64,000 bases of DNA from Betaproteobacteria bacterium (GTDB lineage: Bacteria > Pseudomonadota > Gammaproteobacteria > Burkholderiales > Casimicrobiaceae), in contig JAAFJA010000014.1 in NCBI GenBank assembly GCA_013298765.1, positions 1 through 64,000 of the forward strand, in the 5' to 3' direction. The notes under the pieces are model-generated. The model saw only the letters and a list, made by a program, of their open reading frames with translations, made no database searches and was not told where the DNA came from. Of this stretch, positions 54,676 through 64,000 are shown one piece after another; position 1 is the first letter of the stretch, and each line of letters starts with the position of its first letter. A program made the translations under genes and the position numbers.

Positions 54676-54837
54676 GGAAACGCTGAATAAGTCTCAGCGA
54701 TTCGGCGCGCGTCGGATTGGGATGAGCCGGAGGCCAGAAATCCTGAGGCATAGCGGGGCTATGTTGAAGAATTTCGGGCTTTCAGATCGCCCAAGCCCGC
54801 CGATGCGACGGACGCGAGAGACTTGTTCAGCGTTTCC
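54676..54837 (+). repeat. Interspersed repeat with inverted ends, copy B (most complete)
   Basis: A 162-base element: GGAAACGCTGAATAAGTCTC at the left and GAGACTTGTTCAGCGTTTCC at the right are inverted copies differing at one base. The interior contains GGCGCGCGTCGGATTGGG, GGGGCTATGTTGAAGAAT and GGGCTTTCAGATCGCCCAAG. No coding frame; no transposase. TTA immediately after it is the stop codon of the minus-strand DUF1232 gene. Confidence 0.8.
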
Positions 54838-55155
54838 TTAACTGTTCCGCTTGAAAAATACTTGCCGCGCGGCCCACGCAAGGATGCCGATATCGTCGAG
54901 CCAACCAACGAGCGGAATCCAATCGGGCACCAAATCAAGCGGTGAGAGCACGTAGAGTAGCGCTAGCACGCCAATGACCACTCGCTTCCACGTGGGCCGG
55001 GGGCGTGCCGCGGCCGCACCGCCTTTGCCGTGAACTGATTTCGAAGCTCCGGCGCGCTGCTCGTCGGACGCGCGCGCATCCCCGCGCACGTCTTCGCGCA
55101 CGATGCGTTCGGGCACGGCATCGATGATTTGCGGTTCGCGGGCAGAGCTCGTCAT
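54838..55155 (-). CDS. DUF1232 (YkvA-like) membrane protein
   Basis: A 105-residue protein; the C-terminal 50 residues RVVIGVLALLYVLSPLDLVPDWIPLVGWLDDIGIL are the conserved DUF1232 hydrophobic motif. The first 50 are polar and charged. Function unknown. Its stop codon adjoins the interspersed repeat. It starts 12 bases after the large DUF748 gene and so is co-transcribed with it. Confidence 0.82.
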   Translation of the reverse strand: MTSSAREPQIIDAVPERIVREDVRGDARASDEQRAGASKSVHGKGGAAAARPRPTWKRVVIGVLALLYVLSPLDLVPDWIPLVGWLDDIGILAWAARQVFFKRNS

Positions 55156-55167
55156 ATCTACGCTTTC

Positions 55168-58100
55168 CTATTTAACTGTGAGCGCCAACTGCGTTGGGAC
55201 TTGCCCTGGCTTTACATTTTTTGCTGGGCTCGGCGCGGCGACACTAACGCGCGCCGAATCAAATTTGTTGACGCCGGTGAGCGTGTTCTGAATCGCTTGT
55301 CCGCGAAGCGAGGCGAGCGCTTCGAATGCAAAGTCAGGCACTGTTTGCTTGGACTTCAACAGCGCAAATAGTTCCGGGTAGTAATTCGCGCGAGCCTCGG
55401 CTACCCCTGAACGTCCGCGCTCGGTCACTCGTTCGCGCGCGCTCTGAATCAAGCCGGTGATTGCATTCGCAGGCGGCGGCAGAAATTTGGCGCGAAGCTT
55501 TGTTGCATCGTCTCCTGCGTTTGCGGCAAGTTCGTCGAGGGCGGCCTGCACCTTGGGATCGGTGAACGAAATGATCAATGGCTCATTGGGGCCGGGTGGC
55601 TTCAGCCCCGCACGCTTTCCGATCTCGATCTTCAAAATGTTGTCAGCGAGCGCATCGCGATCCGCGGCTCGGTCAAAGCGCGGCTCGACCGAAAGTTTGA
55701 GCGCAGGGCGCTTCTCAAGCGCCGTGGCGAGCTTTGCGAGCTTTTCGCGCTCTGGCGGTAAGAGCCGCGCTTCGCCGGGCTCGAAAATCACGGCCTCAAA
55801 TTCTTCGCCGCTGCCGCCAAGGAGCGCCCCGAGCGCACGAAACGGCGCAGTCGCGATTTTGCTGAGCACATTCACAATCGCTTTCCACACCAAGGAGCCG
55901 TAGCTAAATTGCGGATCATCGAGCGATCCTTGCACCGGAATCCCCAAATCGATCATGCCGTTACTGTCGCGCAAAAGCGCAATCGCAAGATCCAGCGGAA
56001 GGTTCGTCGCATCAGGCGAATCGACGCGATCACCCAGCTTGATGTTGTCGATGATGACTTGGTTTTCGCCCTTTAAGCGACGCGCCTCAACCCGATAGTC
56101 CAAATCGAGCGAGAGCTTGCCCGATTCAATCGTGCGGCCTGCAAATTTTCCGGAGTACGGTGTGAGTTTCGCCATTTCAAGATTGCGAAACGTGGCTTTC
56201 AGATCGGTGTATTGGCTCGCACGCGCGGGCGCGACGGTGCCTGTGAGGCGCGCTAAACCAAACTGATCCACTTTGCCTTCGAGCGACACCTCAGCGCGCG
56301 AAGCGAGCTCCGTGGAAAGCCCGACAATCAAGCCCGAAAGATCAGAGACCCGCGTTCCAAACTGTGGCCGAAGCGAGAGATCCGCAAACTCAATGTCGCC
56401 GCCGGTCACTTGCACCCGAGCGATGCTGGCCTTCACGGTTGGTTCGGAGTCGCTCGGCAACGGTGCGGGCGCTGGCGCTGCTGAAGCGGCGGGCTCATTG
56501 GGTTTTACTTCGCTACTTGCAGGCGCTGTCTTCGCGCCGCCCGCTTTCGCAATTTGCGCGAGATTCACACTGCGATCTTCACCGATCACGATCTTGCCGC
56601 GCGGTTGATCGAGTAGCAAATCAGCGAGTGCAATGGTGAGGCCGCTGGCAGAGACTGCGAGTTTCGCGTCAGTGGTCGAAAGTTCAGCCCACTGCGCGAA
56701 CGATGCGTTGTTCGTTTCATCGAGCAAATCCACGTCGCGCAATGTGATCGCTGTTTGCACGCGAAGTGTCTCGTTGTTTCCCGTCGTTGGCGAGAAGATC
56801 AGAGTGCCGCGCGCTGCCGCTTCACCCTTTGCGAGCTTGAGCTTCGTGTTTTGATTGAGATAAGCTGAATACGCGGGCAATGCGATTTTTTCTAGCGTGT
56901 ATTCGAGTTCGCCTGAGCCTTTTTTCTGGTCGAAGCGAAGCTTCGTTTGAAGCGAGCCGCCGTTCGCAATCGTCGCGCTCGCATTTGCAGAAATCGGTTG
57001 CGCGCCGCTTACGACAAACTTATCAACATTCACGCGCACGCTCTGCAGCGTATGCACCTGCGGCGCGGGAAGTGTGGTGTCGCTGAGCGTCACGCGGCCG
57101 TCGGTGAGTGTGATGCCCGCCAGCGTCGTGATGAATACGTCCGCACGCTTCGCGGCAGCGTCGCTTGGCGCAAGCGGTTTGTCTAATGGCTTCTTTGCGC
57201 CTGCACTCGCAAACTTTTTACCGAGATCAATGCCGCCTTGAGCGAGTGTGGTGTCTAGCTGCGCGGCTACGATTTCGAACTTCGGTAGATCGAGTTTGTT
57301 CTGTTCGCTTGAATACGAAAACGGCGCTGCGTTCACCGATTTGATCGAGAGCCACGCCGGCACGCTCGTTTCATCGCGAACACTCACCTCACGCAATCGA
57401 ACGCGTTTCGCATCCACCGTGAATGCACTTTGTTCACCCAGGCGAAGCTTTGCGCCGACCGCCACATCAATCAGCCCACTTGCTACTTGCGGCGTGGCAA
57501 GACTCGCGTCACTGAAGCTGAGTTTGGCGTCGTTAGTTTCGAGTTCGCCTAATTCAAGCGTCCAGATGGGCGATGGGCCGAGCTGTGCCGGTGCGGTTTT
57601 TTGCGCGGGTCGCGACGCATCATCTGTCGAAAACGGCAACACAACTCGTCCGTTCTGTTCCCTATTTAATTGGGCGACGAGTGAATTCAATTGCAAACTC
57701 GGGATAACAATCTTACGTTCAGCTACCCCCAATGAAACGGGCGCTTCCGTCGTCAGGCTGTTAAACGAAATGCTCTGCTTCGTAGCGCCGCGCGCGAGGA
57801 CCGTGCCACCGTTAAGTGCGAGCTTGAGCGGCTCGACGGCGAACACAGTCTGCGGCGCGTTGGTGTGGGTCTCGGTGCGCGCGAACGATAGCGAAAGCGG
57901 TGCAACGCTCGCCCGCGCCAAGGTCAATTCGTCGCTGCCCTGTGTTGCCTTGAGCTGATCAACCGTGAGCGCGCCGCCGCCCATCCCGAGCGCGAAAAAA
58001 TCAGTGCCAAATGCGGCGGTGTAGTTGGCTTGCAATGAGGCGGTGCCAGAAAGCGAGACAGGCAGCGCGATGCCCGTCATCGCAGAGAGTTTGGCAAGCG

Positions 58101-58839
58101 GCAACTGGCTAATCGACAAATCCCCCGAACTCTCAATCGGATTGCCGCCGACGCGTCCTTTCCACTGCACGCGAGTTTGATCGTTCAAGGTTGCATCCAA
58201 CGCATATTCGCCGCGATCACGCGGCAGGGTGGAGAGCTTGTCGAGTTTGAACGAGAGGGGCGCGAATTCAACTCGGCGCTGCGCCTCTGTCGATGAACCA
58301 GCGCGTTCATCCGTGAGCCGCACTGCGCCTTCGGTCATCGAAATATTGCGGAGAATCAAGCGCGGAATCGAATCGCTCGCTGCGCTCGATTCGCGTTTTG
58401 GAAACGAATCAAGAAAGCGAGACCAATCGAGCGTGCCATCGCGCGCGGTGTGCGTCTGCACGACGGGGCGCACGAGCGAGATTTCATCGACCGTCCAGGC
58501 CGCGTTCGGAATGCTCGACCACGCGCCCTTGATGTTGAGTGAATCAAACGCGGCGAGTGTTCGCTCGCCGTCTTTCAGCGAAAGTTTGGCTACGGTGAGG
58601 CGAAGCGTGAATGGGTTGAAGCTCGCGTCGCCGACATTGAGCGTGCGGCCCGTTGACTGCTTGAGCCAGCTTGGCGCATACGACTGAATTGCATAGGGCA
58701 CGAACCACGCGCTCGCCGCCCAAACGAACAGAATCAACGCGACAAGGCCAATGAGAATGCGCCGAAGCCAACGTATGCGGCTTTGAGGTGTCGTCTTGGC
58801 GACGGTTGGTTTTACGGCAGCGCTGGATACCATCATCAA
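55168..58839 (-). CDS. Large AsmA-like DUF748 membrane protein
   Basis: About 1220 residues. An N-terminal transmembrane anchor (RILIGLVALILFVWAASAWFV near 27-47) is followed by a very long beta-rich region with repeated DUF748 units, for example LKLSLDDGERTLAAFDSLNIKG-like and LDLDYRVEARRLKGENQVIIDNIKLGD near 930. Near 1050 a stretch PGEARLLPPEREKLAKLATAL resembles an OmpA-like segment. Such proteins resemble the AsmA family that bridges the periplasm for lipid transport. The N-terminal three Met codons leave the exact start open. Confidence 0.85.
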   Translation of the reverse strand: MMMVSSAAVKPTVAKTTPQSRIRWLRRILIGLVALILFVWAASAWFVPYAIQSYAPSWLKQSTGRTLNVGDASFNPFTLRLTVAKLSLKDGERTLAAFDSLNIKGAWSSIPNAAWTVDEISLVRPVVQTHTARDGTLDWSRFLDSFPKRESSAASDSIPRLILRNISMTEGAVRLTDERAGSSTEAQRRVEFAPLSFKLDKLSTLPRDRGEYALDATLNDQTRVQWKGRVGGNPIESSGDLSISQLPLAKLSAMTGIALPVSLSGTASLQANYTAAFGTDFFALGMGGGALTVDQLKATQGSDELTLARASVAPLSLSFARTETHTNAPQTVFAVEPLKLALNGGTVLARGATKQSISFNSLTTEAPVSLGVAERKIVIPSLQLNSLVAQLNREQNGRVVLPFSTDDASRPAQKTAPAQLGPSPIWTLELGELETNDAKLSFSDASLATPQVASGLIDVAVGAKLRLGEQSAFTVDAKRVRLREVSVRDETSVPAWLSIKSVNAAPFSYSSEQNKLDLPKFEIVAAQLDTTLAQGGIDLGKKFASAGAKKPLDKPLAPSDAAAKRADVFITTLAGITLTDGRVTLSDTTLPAPQVHTLQSVRVNVDKFVVSGAQPISANASATIANGGSLQTKLRFDQKKGSGELEYTLEKIALPAYSAYLNQNTKLKLAKGEAAARGTLIFSPTTGNNETLRVQTAITLRDVDLLDETNNASFAQWAELSTTDAKLAVSASGLTIALADLLLDQPRGKIVIGEDRSVNLAQIAKAGGAKTAPASSEVKPNEPAASAAPAPAPLPSDSEPTVKASIARVQVTGGDIEFADLSLRPQFGTRVSDLSGLIVGLSTELASRAEVSLEGKVDQFGLARLTGTVAPARASQYTDLKATFRNLEMAKLTPYSGKFAGRTIESGKLSLDLDYRVEARRLKGENQVIIDNIKLGDRVDSPDATNLPLDLAIALLRDSNGMIDLGIPVQGSLDDPQFSYGSLVWKAIVNVLSKIATAPFRALGALLGGSGEEFEAVIFEPGEARLLPPEREKLAKLATALEKRPALKLSVEPRFDRAADRDALADNILKIEIGKRAGLKPPGPNEPLIISFTDPKVQAALDELAANAGDDATKLRAKFLPPPANAITGLIQSARERVTERGRSGVAEARANYYPELFALLKSKQTVPDFAFEALASLRGQAIQNTLTGVNKFDSARVSVAAPSPAKNVKPGQVPTQLALTVK

Positions 58840-58927
58840 TGCAACTCAAAATCGGCTCGCAAACTACGAAACGCCGAGCGCACCAATGCTACGCGGCAAA
58901 CCGCGTCGGTGTCTTGCGACAACGTGG

Positions 58928-60058
58928 CTATGACTCAGCGAGCGCTTCGCCCATCTTCGCGCGATACCACTCGTGAAAATGCTGCATGCCGTCTTCCATT
59001 GGGCTTTGGTAAGGCCCGACTTCCACTTTGCCCTGCTCAAACAGCGCGCGGCGTCCTGCGTCCATTCGAACCGCGATCTCATCGTCTTCGACGCAAGTTT
59101 CCATGTAGGCCGCTTGCTGCGCTTCGATGAATTCCGGCTCAAAGAGCGCCACTTCTTCGGCGTAGTAGAACTCGACGACGTTACGCGTCTTGGTCGGCGT
59201 CACCGGCCAAAGCGAGGAGACGACCAACGTATGTGGATACCACTCCACCGTGATGTTCGGGTAATAGGTAAGCCAAATCGCGCCGTGTGGCGGCGGCACG
59301 CCTTCGCGGAATTTCATCACGGCGTCGTGCCAGCGCTTGTAGACCGGCGAACCCGGCCGATCAAAGCCGCGTGAGAGCCCCACGGTTTGCACGGAGAATT
59401 CTTTGCCGAATTCCCAAGCTAAATCGTCGCAGGTGACGAAGTTGCCGAGCCCCGGATGAAAAGGGCCTACGTGATAATCCTCTAGATAAACCTCAACGAA
59501 GGTTTTCCAGTTGTAATCGCATTCATGCACGACGGCTTTGCTAAATACGTAGCCATCGAAATCGAGCGCACCGCGCGTTTGCGCTGACAAACTCGCGAGA
59601 TCGACGACGGGATCATTTACACCGTCAAACAACATGCCGTTCCACGTTTTTAGCCCACGGTTTTCAAGCGAGAGCGCTGGGTTACACGGGAAGTGAGGTG
59701 CGCCGATCAAATCGCCTTCCGCCGAATACGTCCAGCGATGCAGCGGGCAGACGACATTGCCGCCATTGGCTTTGAGCGATCCCCGCCCATCAAGCATGAT
59801 GGCTTGGCGGTGGCGGCAGACGTTAGAAATCAAATTCACGCCGCGCTCGCTGCGCGTAAGTGCTTTGGCGTTTTTCAGCGTATCAAGCGCCATGAAATCG
59901 CCCACATTGGGCACCATCAGTTCATGGCCGACATAGCCGGGGCCGCGCTTGAACAAAAGCTCACGCTCACGAGCGAGCAGCGCTTCGTCAAAATACGCGG
60001 CAGGAACAAGTTGTGAAACCGGTGCAGACAATTCTGCAGCCGTGAATAGACGCGTCAT
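58928..60058 (-). CDS. Rieske aromatic-ring-hydroxylating (or amine) oxygenase, alpha subunit
   Basis: A 376-residue enzyme from ATG 60058; the upstream frame is non-coding. The Rieske [2Fe-2S] site is CRHRQA...CPLHRWTY (C-x-H, then C-x2-H). The catalytic-domain iron site includes EVYLEDYHVGPFHPGL with the two His ligands and an Asp downstream. The segments FPNITVEWYPH-like and VVEFYYAEEVALF suit the carnitine/choline-monooxygenase branch as much as aromatic dioxygenases, so the substrate is uncertain. No ferredoxin reductase gene is adjacent. Confidence 0.88.
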   Translation of the reverse strand: MTRLFTAAELSAPVSQLVPAAYFDEALLARERELLFKRGPGYVGHELMVPNVGDFMALDTLKNAKALTRSERGVNLISNVCRHRQAIMLDGRGSLKANGGNVVCPLHRWTYSAEGDLIGAPHFPCNPALSLENRGLKTWNGMLFDGVNDPVVDLASLSAQTRGALDFDGYVFSKAVVHECDYNWKTFVEVYLEDYHVGPFHPGLGNFVTCDDLAWEFGKEFSVQTVGLSRGFDRPGSPVYKRWHDAVMKFREGVPPPHGAIWLTYYPNITVEWYPHTLVVSSLWPVTPTKTRNVVEFYYAEEVALFEPEFIEAQQAAYMETCVEDDEIAVRMDAGRRALFEQGKVEVGPYQSPMEDGMQHFHEWYRAKMGEALAES

Positions 60059-60560
60059 GGCGACCACCCTTTTACGGAACAGAGGTGGGCTCGCGAGAGC
60101 CCGGATTAACCCAACACAATCGAGGTGCAATTACGGGTTGCACCCAACCGTTGCTAAGTCAACCTCTGCCCGTGGCTCGCGCCGGGTTAAGTACTGTCTT
60201 GCATGTGCTCGCACTACAAAAATGCGCTCGCAATGCAAAAGGTCCGGAACCGGGCGCCGCTGGCGGGAGGCCGCGTCGTCAAACACGATAATTATCCCAT
60301 GGGCGGATAGGTTCCCCGAAAGCGGGACACCCCGCACTTTCCGGTCGAAAGAGTGTAAAGCGCAGGATAAGAAAACGCTTAAGTCCGCAATGTGACGCCG
60401 CGCGACGCTGTGCGCCTGAGGCAAATCGCGAGTGGCGCGGTACTGCGCATCGCGGGTAAATGCAATAGAACGCCTAATCGGGGACGCTGTAGCGACTTTA
60501 GGTGACGCGCTCGATTCGGAGTTCACGCTGAGTTCACGCGGCTCGACTACGATTCGGCGC
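60059..60560. other. Gene-free region between the Rieske oxygenase and the next gene
   Basis: Roughly 500 bases with no convincing gene. The open frame that precedes 60561 (from 60432) encodes residues unlike protein. Promoters for both divergent neighbours are presumably here. Confidence 0.4.
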
Positions 60561-61067
60561 ATGAACTACGCGATTTACCTCGGCCGTTTGCGCAAAACAG
60601 CTATTTCCGTAAAGCCCATATTTTGTTTGGGCGTGACGGTGATTGCGCTTTTTAGCAACATAGCTCATTCAAAGCCCTCTCTCCCTGAAGGAATGTACCG
60701 CGTAGACTGGAATCGGCATGTCAGTGAGCTCTGCGTCGATCACTTCACCAATGAAGACTTTGGGGCGAAGGATTGGCAGGGCGTGTTGGCGGCACAAGGC
60801 CCGATTTGCTCGCTGCATGATGTGCGAGAGACAAAGACTGAGCTGAGCTGGGTCGGCAGATGCAATCAGCCGTGGGTGGGGCGGGTGATTGAGGTTGAAC
60901 ACCGGGTGAAAGCGAAAATGCGCCGCGACGGTAGCTTCGAAATTTCGACTGAGCTCTCGGGCGGCCTCCAGGCCTCCATTCCGATCCGAGGCACTCCGAT
61001 TAAGGGCGCAAACGGCAAGCCAAAACCCTGCGAACCTGGCGCCAAGATGTTTCGGCCTTGGAATTAG
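60561..61067 (+). CDS. Secreted protein of unknown function (DUF3617-like)
   Basis: A 168-residue protein from ATG 60561. The N-terminal segment to about residue 37 is a signal peptide (ISVKPIFCLGVTVIALFSNIAHS). The mature part is a small beta-rich domain with paired cysteines (SELCVD, GPICSL, GRCNQPW, PKPCEPG); layout resembles DUF3617 proteins. Function unknown. Confidence 0.6.
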   Translation: MNYAIYLGRLRKTAISVKPIFCLGVTVIALFSNIAHSKPSLPEGMYRVDWNRHVSELCVDHFTNEDFGAKDWQGVLAAQGPICSLHDVRETKTELSWVGRCNQPWVGRVIEVEHRVKAKMRRDGSFEISTELSGGLQASIPIRGTPIKGANGKPKPCEPGAKMFRPWN

Positions 61068-61193
61068 GTCCGTCTGAGGAGGATCAGTCTGGCCGCGCCC
61101 CCCGAGCGGATGCTCGAATCGTAGGTTTCAATCGGGCATCGCCGCGGCGAACCAATCCTTAAAATCCTAAGCACCTCACTTTATTGCCGAAAC

Positions 61194-61442
61194 ATGGCCA
61201 AGTCCGCCCCCAAAACCTTTGAAGCCGCCCTCGAAGAGCTCGAAAAGCTCGTCGATTCGTTAGAAAGTGGCGAGCTTCCTCTCGCGGATTCGCTCTCGGC
61301 GTATAAGCGCGGCGCGGAGCTTCTCAAATACGCGCAGGCCGAGCTCGCGCAGGTTGAGCAACAGGTGAAAGTGCTCGAAGGCGATGTACTTAAACCGTTT
61401 GCGCTCGCGGGCGCGAGTGGCGCGAACGCTTCGGACGAGTAG
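61194..61442 (+). CDS. xseB: Exodeoxyribonuclease VII small subunit
   Basis: An 82-residue protein: FEAALEELEKLVDSLESGELPLADSLSAYKRGAELLKYAQAEL is the XseB signature. First gene of an operon with ispA and dxs. Confidence 0.96.
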   Translation: MAKSAPKTFEAALEELEKLVDSLESGELPLADSLSAYKRGAELLKYAQAELAQVEQQVKVLEGDVLKPFALAGASGANASDE

Positions 61443-61448
61443 CCTCAC

Positions 61449-62345
61449 GTGAGCCAGATGTCCTTCGACGCGTGGTCGCACGCCCATCGTGCGCGCATTG
61501 AAACGGCCCTGAGTCGCTTTCTTCCCGGCGACGAGCTGCGCTCAGGCGAGCTTTGTGAGGCCATGCGCTACAGCGTATTGGGCGGCGGCAAACGGCTGCG
61601 TGCACTCTTGTCCTATGCCGCCGCTGAGGCGATCAACGCGAAAGCAGCGATCGCGGACCATGCTGCGGCTGCAGTGGAAATGATCCATGCTTACTCGCTG
61701 ATTCATGACGACTTGCCGTGCATGGATAACGATGACATGCGTCGCGGCAAGCCCACCAATCATGTGAAATTTGGCGAAGCCACAGCAATGCTCGCAGGCG
61801 ATGCACTGCAGCCGCTTGCTTTCCGTGTCGTTCTCGATGCGGCGCAGAGCGGTGCGAGCGCGAATGGCATCGTCGCAGCGACGCGTCTTTTGGCGGATGC
61901 CTCGGGGGCGTTTGGCATGGCGGGCGGACAGGCCATTGATTTGGCGAACGTGGGCAAGCCGATGACGCAAGACGCGCTCGAAGAGATGCACGCGCTCAAA
62001 ACGGGCGCGATGTTTAAGGCGGCGGTCGTGTTGCCCGCGCTCTTGTCGGAAGCCCCAGACCCGCGCATTGCAGCGCTCGAAGTCTTCGCGCAGAACATTG
62101 GGCTCGCGTTTCAAGTCGTTGACGATGTGCTCGATGCCACCGCCGATAGTGAAACGCTCGGCAAAACGGCAGGCAAAGACGCGCAAAATGAGAAGCCCAC
62201 GTTTGTTTCGCTGATGGGCATTGACGCGGCGCACACCTATGCGCGGGCACTTACGCGTAACGCAATTGCTGCGCTTGAGGGTAGCGATATGCCGTGTTCG
62301 CGGCTCATTGAAGTGGCCTTCGCAATGGCCGACAGAAAATCCTAG
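61449..62345 (+). CDS. ispA: Farnesyl diphosphate synthase
   Basis: A 298-residue prenyltransferase. The first aspartate-rich motif LIHDDLPCMDNDDMRRG and the second, VVDDVLDATAD, bind the diphosphates through Mg2+; GGKRLRALLSYAA is the N-terminal signature. Starts 6 bases after xseB. It makes C15 diphosphate for quinones and undecaprenyl lipids. Confidence 0.96.
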   Translation: MSQMSFDAWSHAHRARIETALSRFLPGDELRSGELCEAMRYSVLGGGKRLRALLSYAAAEAINAKAAIADHAAAAVEMIHAYSLIHDDLPCMDNDDMRRGKPTNHVKFGEATAMLAGDALQPLAFRVVLDAAQSGASANGIVAATRLLADASGAFGMAGGQAIDLANVGKPMTQDALEEMHALKTGAMFKAAVVLPALLSEAPDPRIAALEVFAQNIGLAFQVVDDVLDATADSETLGKTAGKDAQNEKPTFVSLMGIDAAHTYARALTRNAIAALEGSDMPCSRLIEVAFAMADRKS

Positions 62346-62348
62346 ATC

Positions 62349-64000
62349 ATGTTGGAACAGATTAATTTTCCTGCGCAGCTTCGCGAGCAACCGCCCGCGA
62401 ATCTCAAAGCCGTTTGCGATGAGCTTCGCGCGTACGTGCTCAATTCCGTCTCGAAGACGGGCGGTCATCTTTCATCGAACTTGGGTGTTGTCGAGCTCAC
62501 CGTCGCGCTTCACTACTGCTACAACACGCCGCATGATCGTTTGGTGTGGGACGTAGGTCATCAGTGCTACCCACACAAAATTTTGACCGGTCGGCGTGAT
62601 CGCATGAGCACGCTCAGGCAGTGGCAGGGGCTCGCTGGATTCCCCAAGCGCGATGAAAGCGAGTACGACACCTTTGGCGTTGCACACTCGTCGACGAGTA
62701 TTTCGGCCGCGCTCGGCATGGCCGTGGCTGCGAAGGCGAAAGGCGAAGATCGCCGCGTCGTCGCCATCATCGGCGATGGCTCAATGAGCGCGGGCATGGC
62801 GTTTGAGGCGCTCAACAATGCCGGTGCGATGGATGCCAATATGTTGGTAATCCTGAACGACAACGAAATGTCGATCAGCAACCCGGTGGGTGCGCTTAAC
62901 AAATATCTCTCACGCCTGCTCGCAAGCCGCACGTACGGTGCGGTGCGTAGCGCCGGTAAGAGCGTGCTCTCCGCATTGCCGCCGCCAGTTTCTCGCTTCG
63001 CGCGGCGTTGGGAAGAACACATGAAGGGCATGGTTCTTCCGGGCACGATGTGGGAAGAATTTGGCTTTAACTACATTGGCCCGATCGACGGCCACGATGT
63101 GGATTTGCTGGTTGATACGCTCAACAAAATCAAAGATAAACCGGGTCCACAGTTTCTTCACGTGCTCACGCGCAAGGGCGCGGGCTACGAGCGCGCGGAG
63201 GATGATCCGATCCTCTATCACGGCGTCGGCAAGTTCGATCATCAAGTGGGGATTCAATCGAAGGTTGCGAAACCGACTTACTCGGAAACGTTTGGCAGTT
63301 GGCTATGCGACGTCGCAAAGACCGATCCAACGCTCGTGGCTATCACGCCCGCGATGATCGAAGGCTCCGGCATGCAGCGCTTCGCGAAGGAATATCCTGA
63401 TCGCTGCTTCGATGTCGGTATCGCCGAGCAGCACAGCGTCACCTTTGCGGCGGGTCTCGCCTGCGAAGGCATGAAGCCGGTCGTTGCGATTTATTCGACC
63501 TTCTTGCAGCGCGCGTACGATCAACTGGTGCACGATGTCGTGTTGCAGAACCTGCCCGTCGTGTTCGCGATTGATCGCGCCGGGCTCGTGGGCGCGGATG
63601 GCCCCACGCATGCAGGTTCATTCGATGTGGCGTTCATGCGCTGCCTCCCGAACATGACGATCCTCTCGGCAAGTTCAGCCGCAGAAACACGCGCGATGCT
63701 CAATTTCGCGCTCGAAATGAAATCACCTGTCGCCGTGCGCTATCCGCGTGGCGCGGCACACGGCGAGCCTGACGCTACGATTACGCCGATTCAACTCGGC
63801 AAGGGCGAAGTCGTGCGCAAGGGTGAAAAGATTGCGATGCTCGCCTGGGGCTCGATGCTCCATCCGTCGCTCGCGGTCGCCGAAAAGCTGAACGCAACGG
63901 TGGCCAACATGCGCTTCGCAAAACCAATCGACGAAGCGCTCATTCGCGAACTCGCAGCCACGCATGACGCGCTGGTTACGCTTGAAGAGGCCAGCGTGCA
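62349..64000 (+). CDS. dxs: 1-deoxy-D-xylulose-5-phosphate synthase (3' end outside window)
   Basis: The frame from ATG 62349 (3 bases after the ispA stop) stays open to the right edge, giving 550 of the usual 620 or so residues. Markers: [36 protein letters not shown], the thiamine-diphosphate motif [18 protein letters not shown] with the [10 protein letters not shown] end, [15 protein letters not shown] and [10 protein letters not shown]. It makes DXP, first step of the MEP pathway feeding ispA. Confidence 0.97.
   Translation, partial: MLEQINFPAQLREQPPANLKAVCDELRAYVLNSVSKTGGHLSSNLGVVELTVALHYCYNTPHDRLVWDVGHQCYPHKILTGRRDRMSTLRQWQGLAGFPKRDESEYDTFGVAHSSTSISAALGMAVAAKAKGEDRRVVAIIGDGSMSAGMAFEALNNAGAMDANMLVILNDNEMSISNPVGALNKYLSRLLASRTYGAVRSAGKSVLSALPPPVSRFARRWEEHMKGMVLPGTMWEEFGFNYIGPIDGHDVDLLVDTLNKIKDKPGPQFLHVLTRKGAGYERAEDDPILYHGVGKFDHQVGIQSKVAKPTYSETFGSWLCDVAKTDPTLVAITPAMIEGSGMQRFAKEYPDRCFDVGIAEQHSVTFAAGLACEGMKPVVAIYSTFLQRAYDQLVHDVVLQNLPVVFAIDRAGLVGADGPTHAGSFDVAFMRCLPNMTILSASSAAETRAMLNFALEMKSPVAVRYPRGAAHGEPDATITPIQLGKGEVVRKGEKIAMLAWGSMLHPSLAVAEKLNATVANMRFAKPIDEALIRELAATHDALVTLEEASV

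Noticed and set aside
55457-58687. Several long plus-strand frames opposite the DUF748 gene
   Set aside because: Ser/Ala-rich antisense shadows of a GC-rich gene; no ribosome-binding sites or domains.
1-64000. tRNA, rRNA, prophage structural genes or insertion sequences
   Set aside because: No tRNA-like cloverleaf, rRNA stretch, capsid or tail gene, or IS transposase could be recognised by reading; only the Tn7-like module is a supported mobile element.

Overview
The window reads as chromosomal DNA of a betaproteobacterium, probably Burkholderiales-like; I do not assign a genus. Evidence is the xseB-ispA-dxs run, engB beside a di-heme cytochrome c4, rpsU-yqeY divergent from tsaD, a ugpB-A-E transport set with a divergent ugpC, and rfbBACD beside waaA. 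It falls into two unlike halves that meet at an insertion junction near 32043.

Left half, 1-32043, is accessory DNA. It opens with secreted proteins (serine protease tail, a dockerin-like protein, a zinc phospholipase C-like protein). A patchwork follows: a coiled-coil protein, an RNA 2'-phosphotransferase (KptA), an XRE repressor with palindromic operators, membrane proteins, a secreted thermonuclease, two AbrB-like proteins and a DUF2384 / degenerate Fic / AbrB cassette. Next come two DUF1566 secreted proteins, the second very large and ending in another dockerin-like domain. The most interesting block is 18238-25377: five co-directional, mostly overlapping genes encoding a SIS-HAD fusion, a PRTase-like protein, a P-loop ATPase, an unrecognised protein and a PfkB-family kinase. 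I infer a conflict (defence) system built on sugar-phosphate or nucleotide chemistry. A convergent HTH-NADAR pair follows.

The left half ends with a Tn7-like transposition module on the minus strand (tnsA, tniA, tniB and two tandem tniQ genes; 32007 down to 26283). The element interrupts comM: only its C-terminal 219 codons remain, starting exactly at 32044. The comM N-terminal half is not in the window, so either the far transposon end lies beyond base 1, making most or all of the left half cargo, or that half of comM has been lost.

Right half, 32044-64000, is ordinary core chromosome: engB, cytochrome c4, a MOSC protein, a secreted protease, dTDP-rhamnose synthesis (rfbBACD), waaA, a glycosyltransferase, glycerol-3-phosphate-type ABC transport (ugp), a TerC-family protein, folB, plsY, tsaD, rpsU, yqeY, small enzymes, a 1.2-kb-residue-class DUF748 protein, a Rieske oxygenase, xseB, ispA and a dxs gene cut by the right edge. 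Three copies of a short interspersed repeat with inverted ends lie in intergenic gaps here; two of them supply or abut the stop codon of the neighbouring minus-strand gene. No rRNA, tRNA or CRISPR array was recognised.
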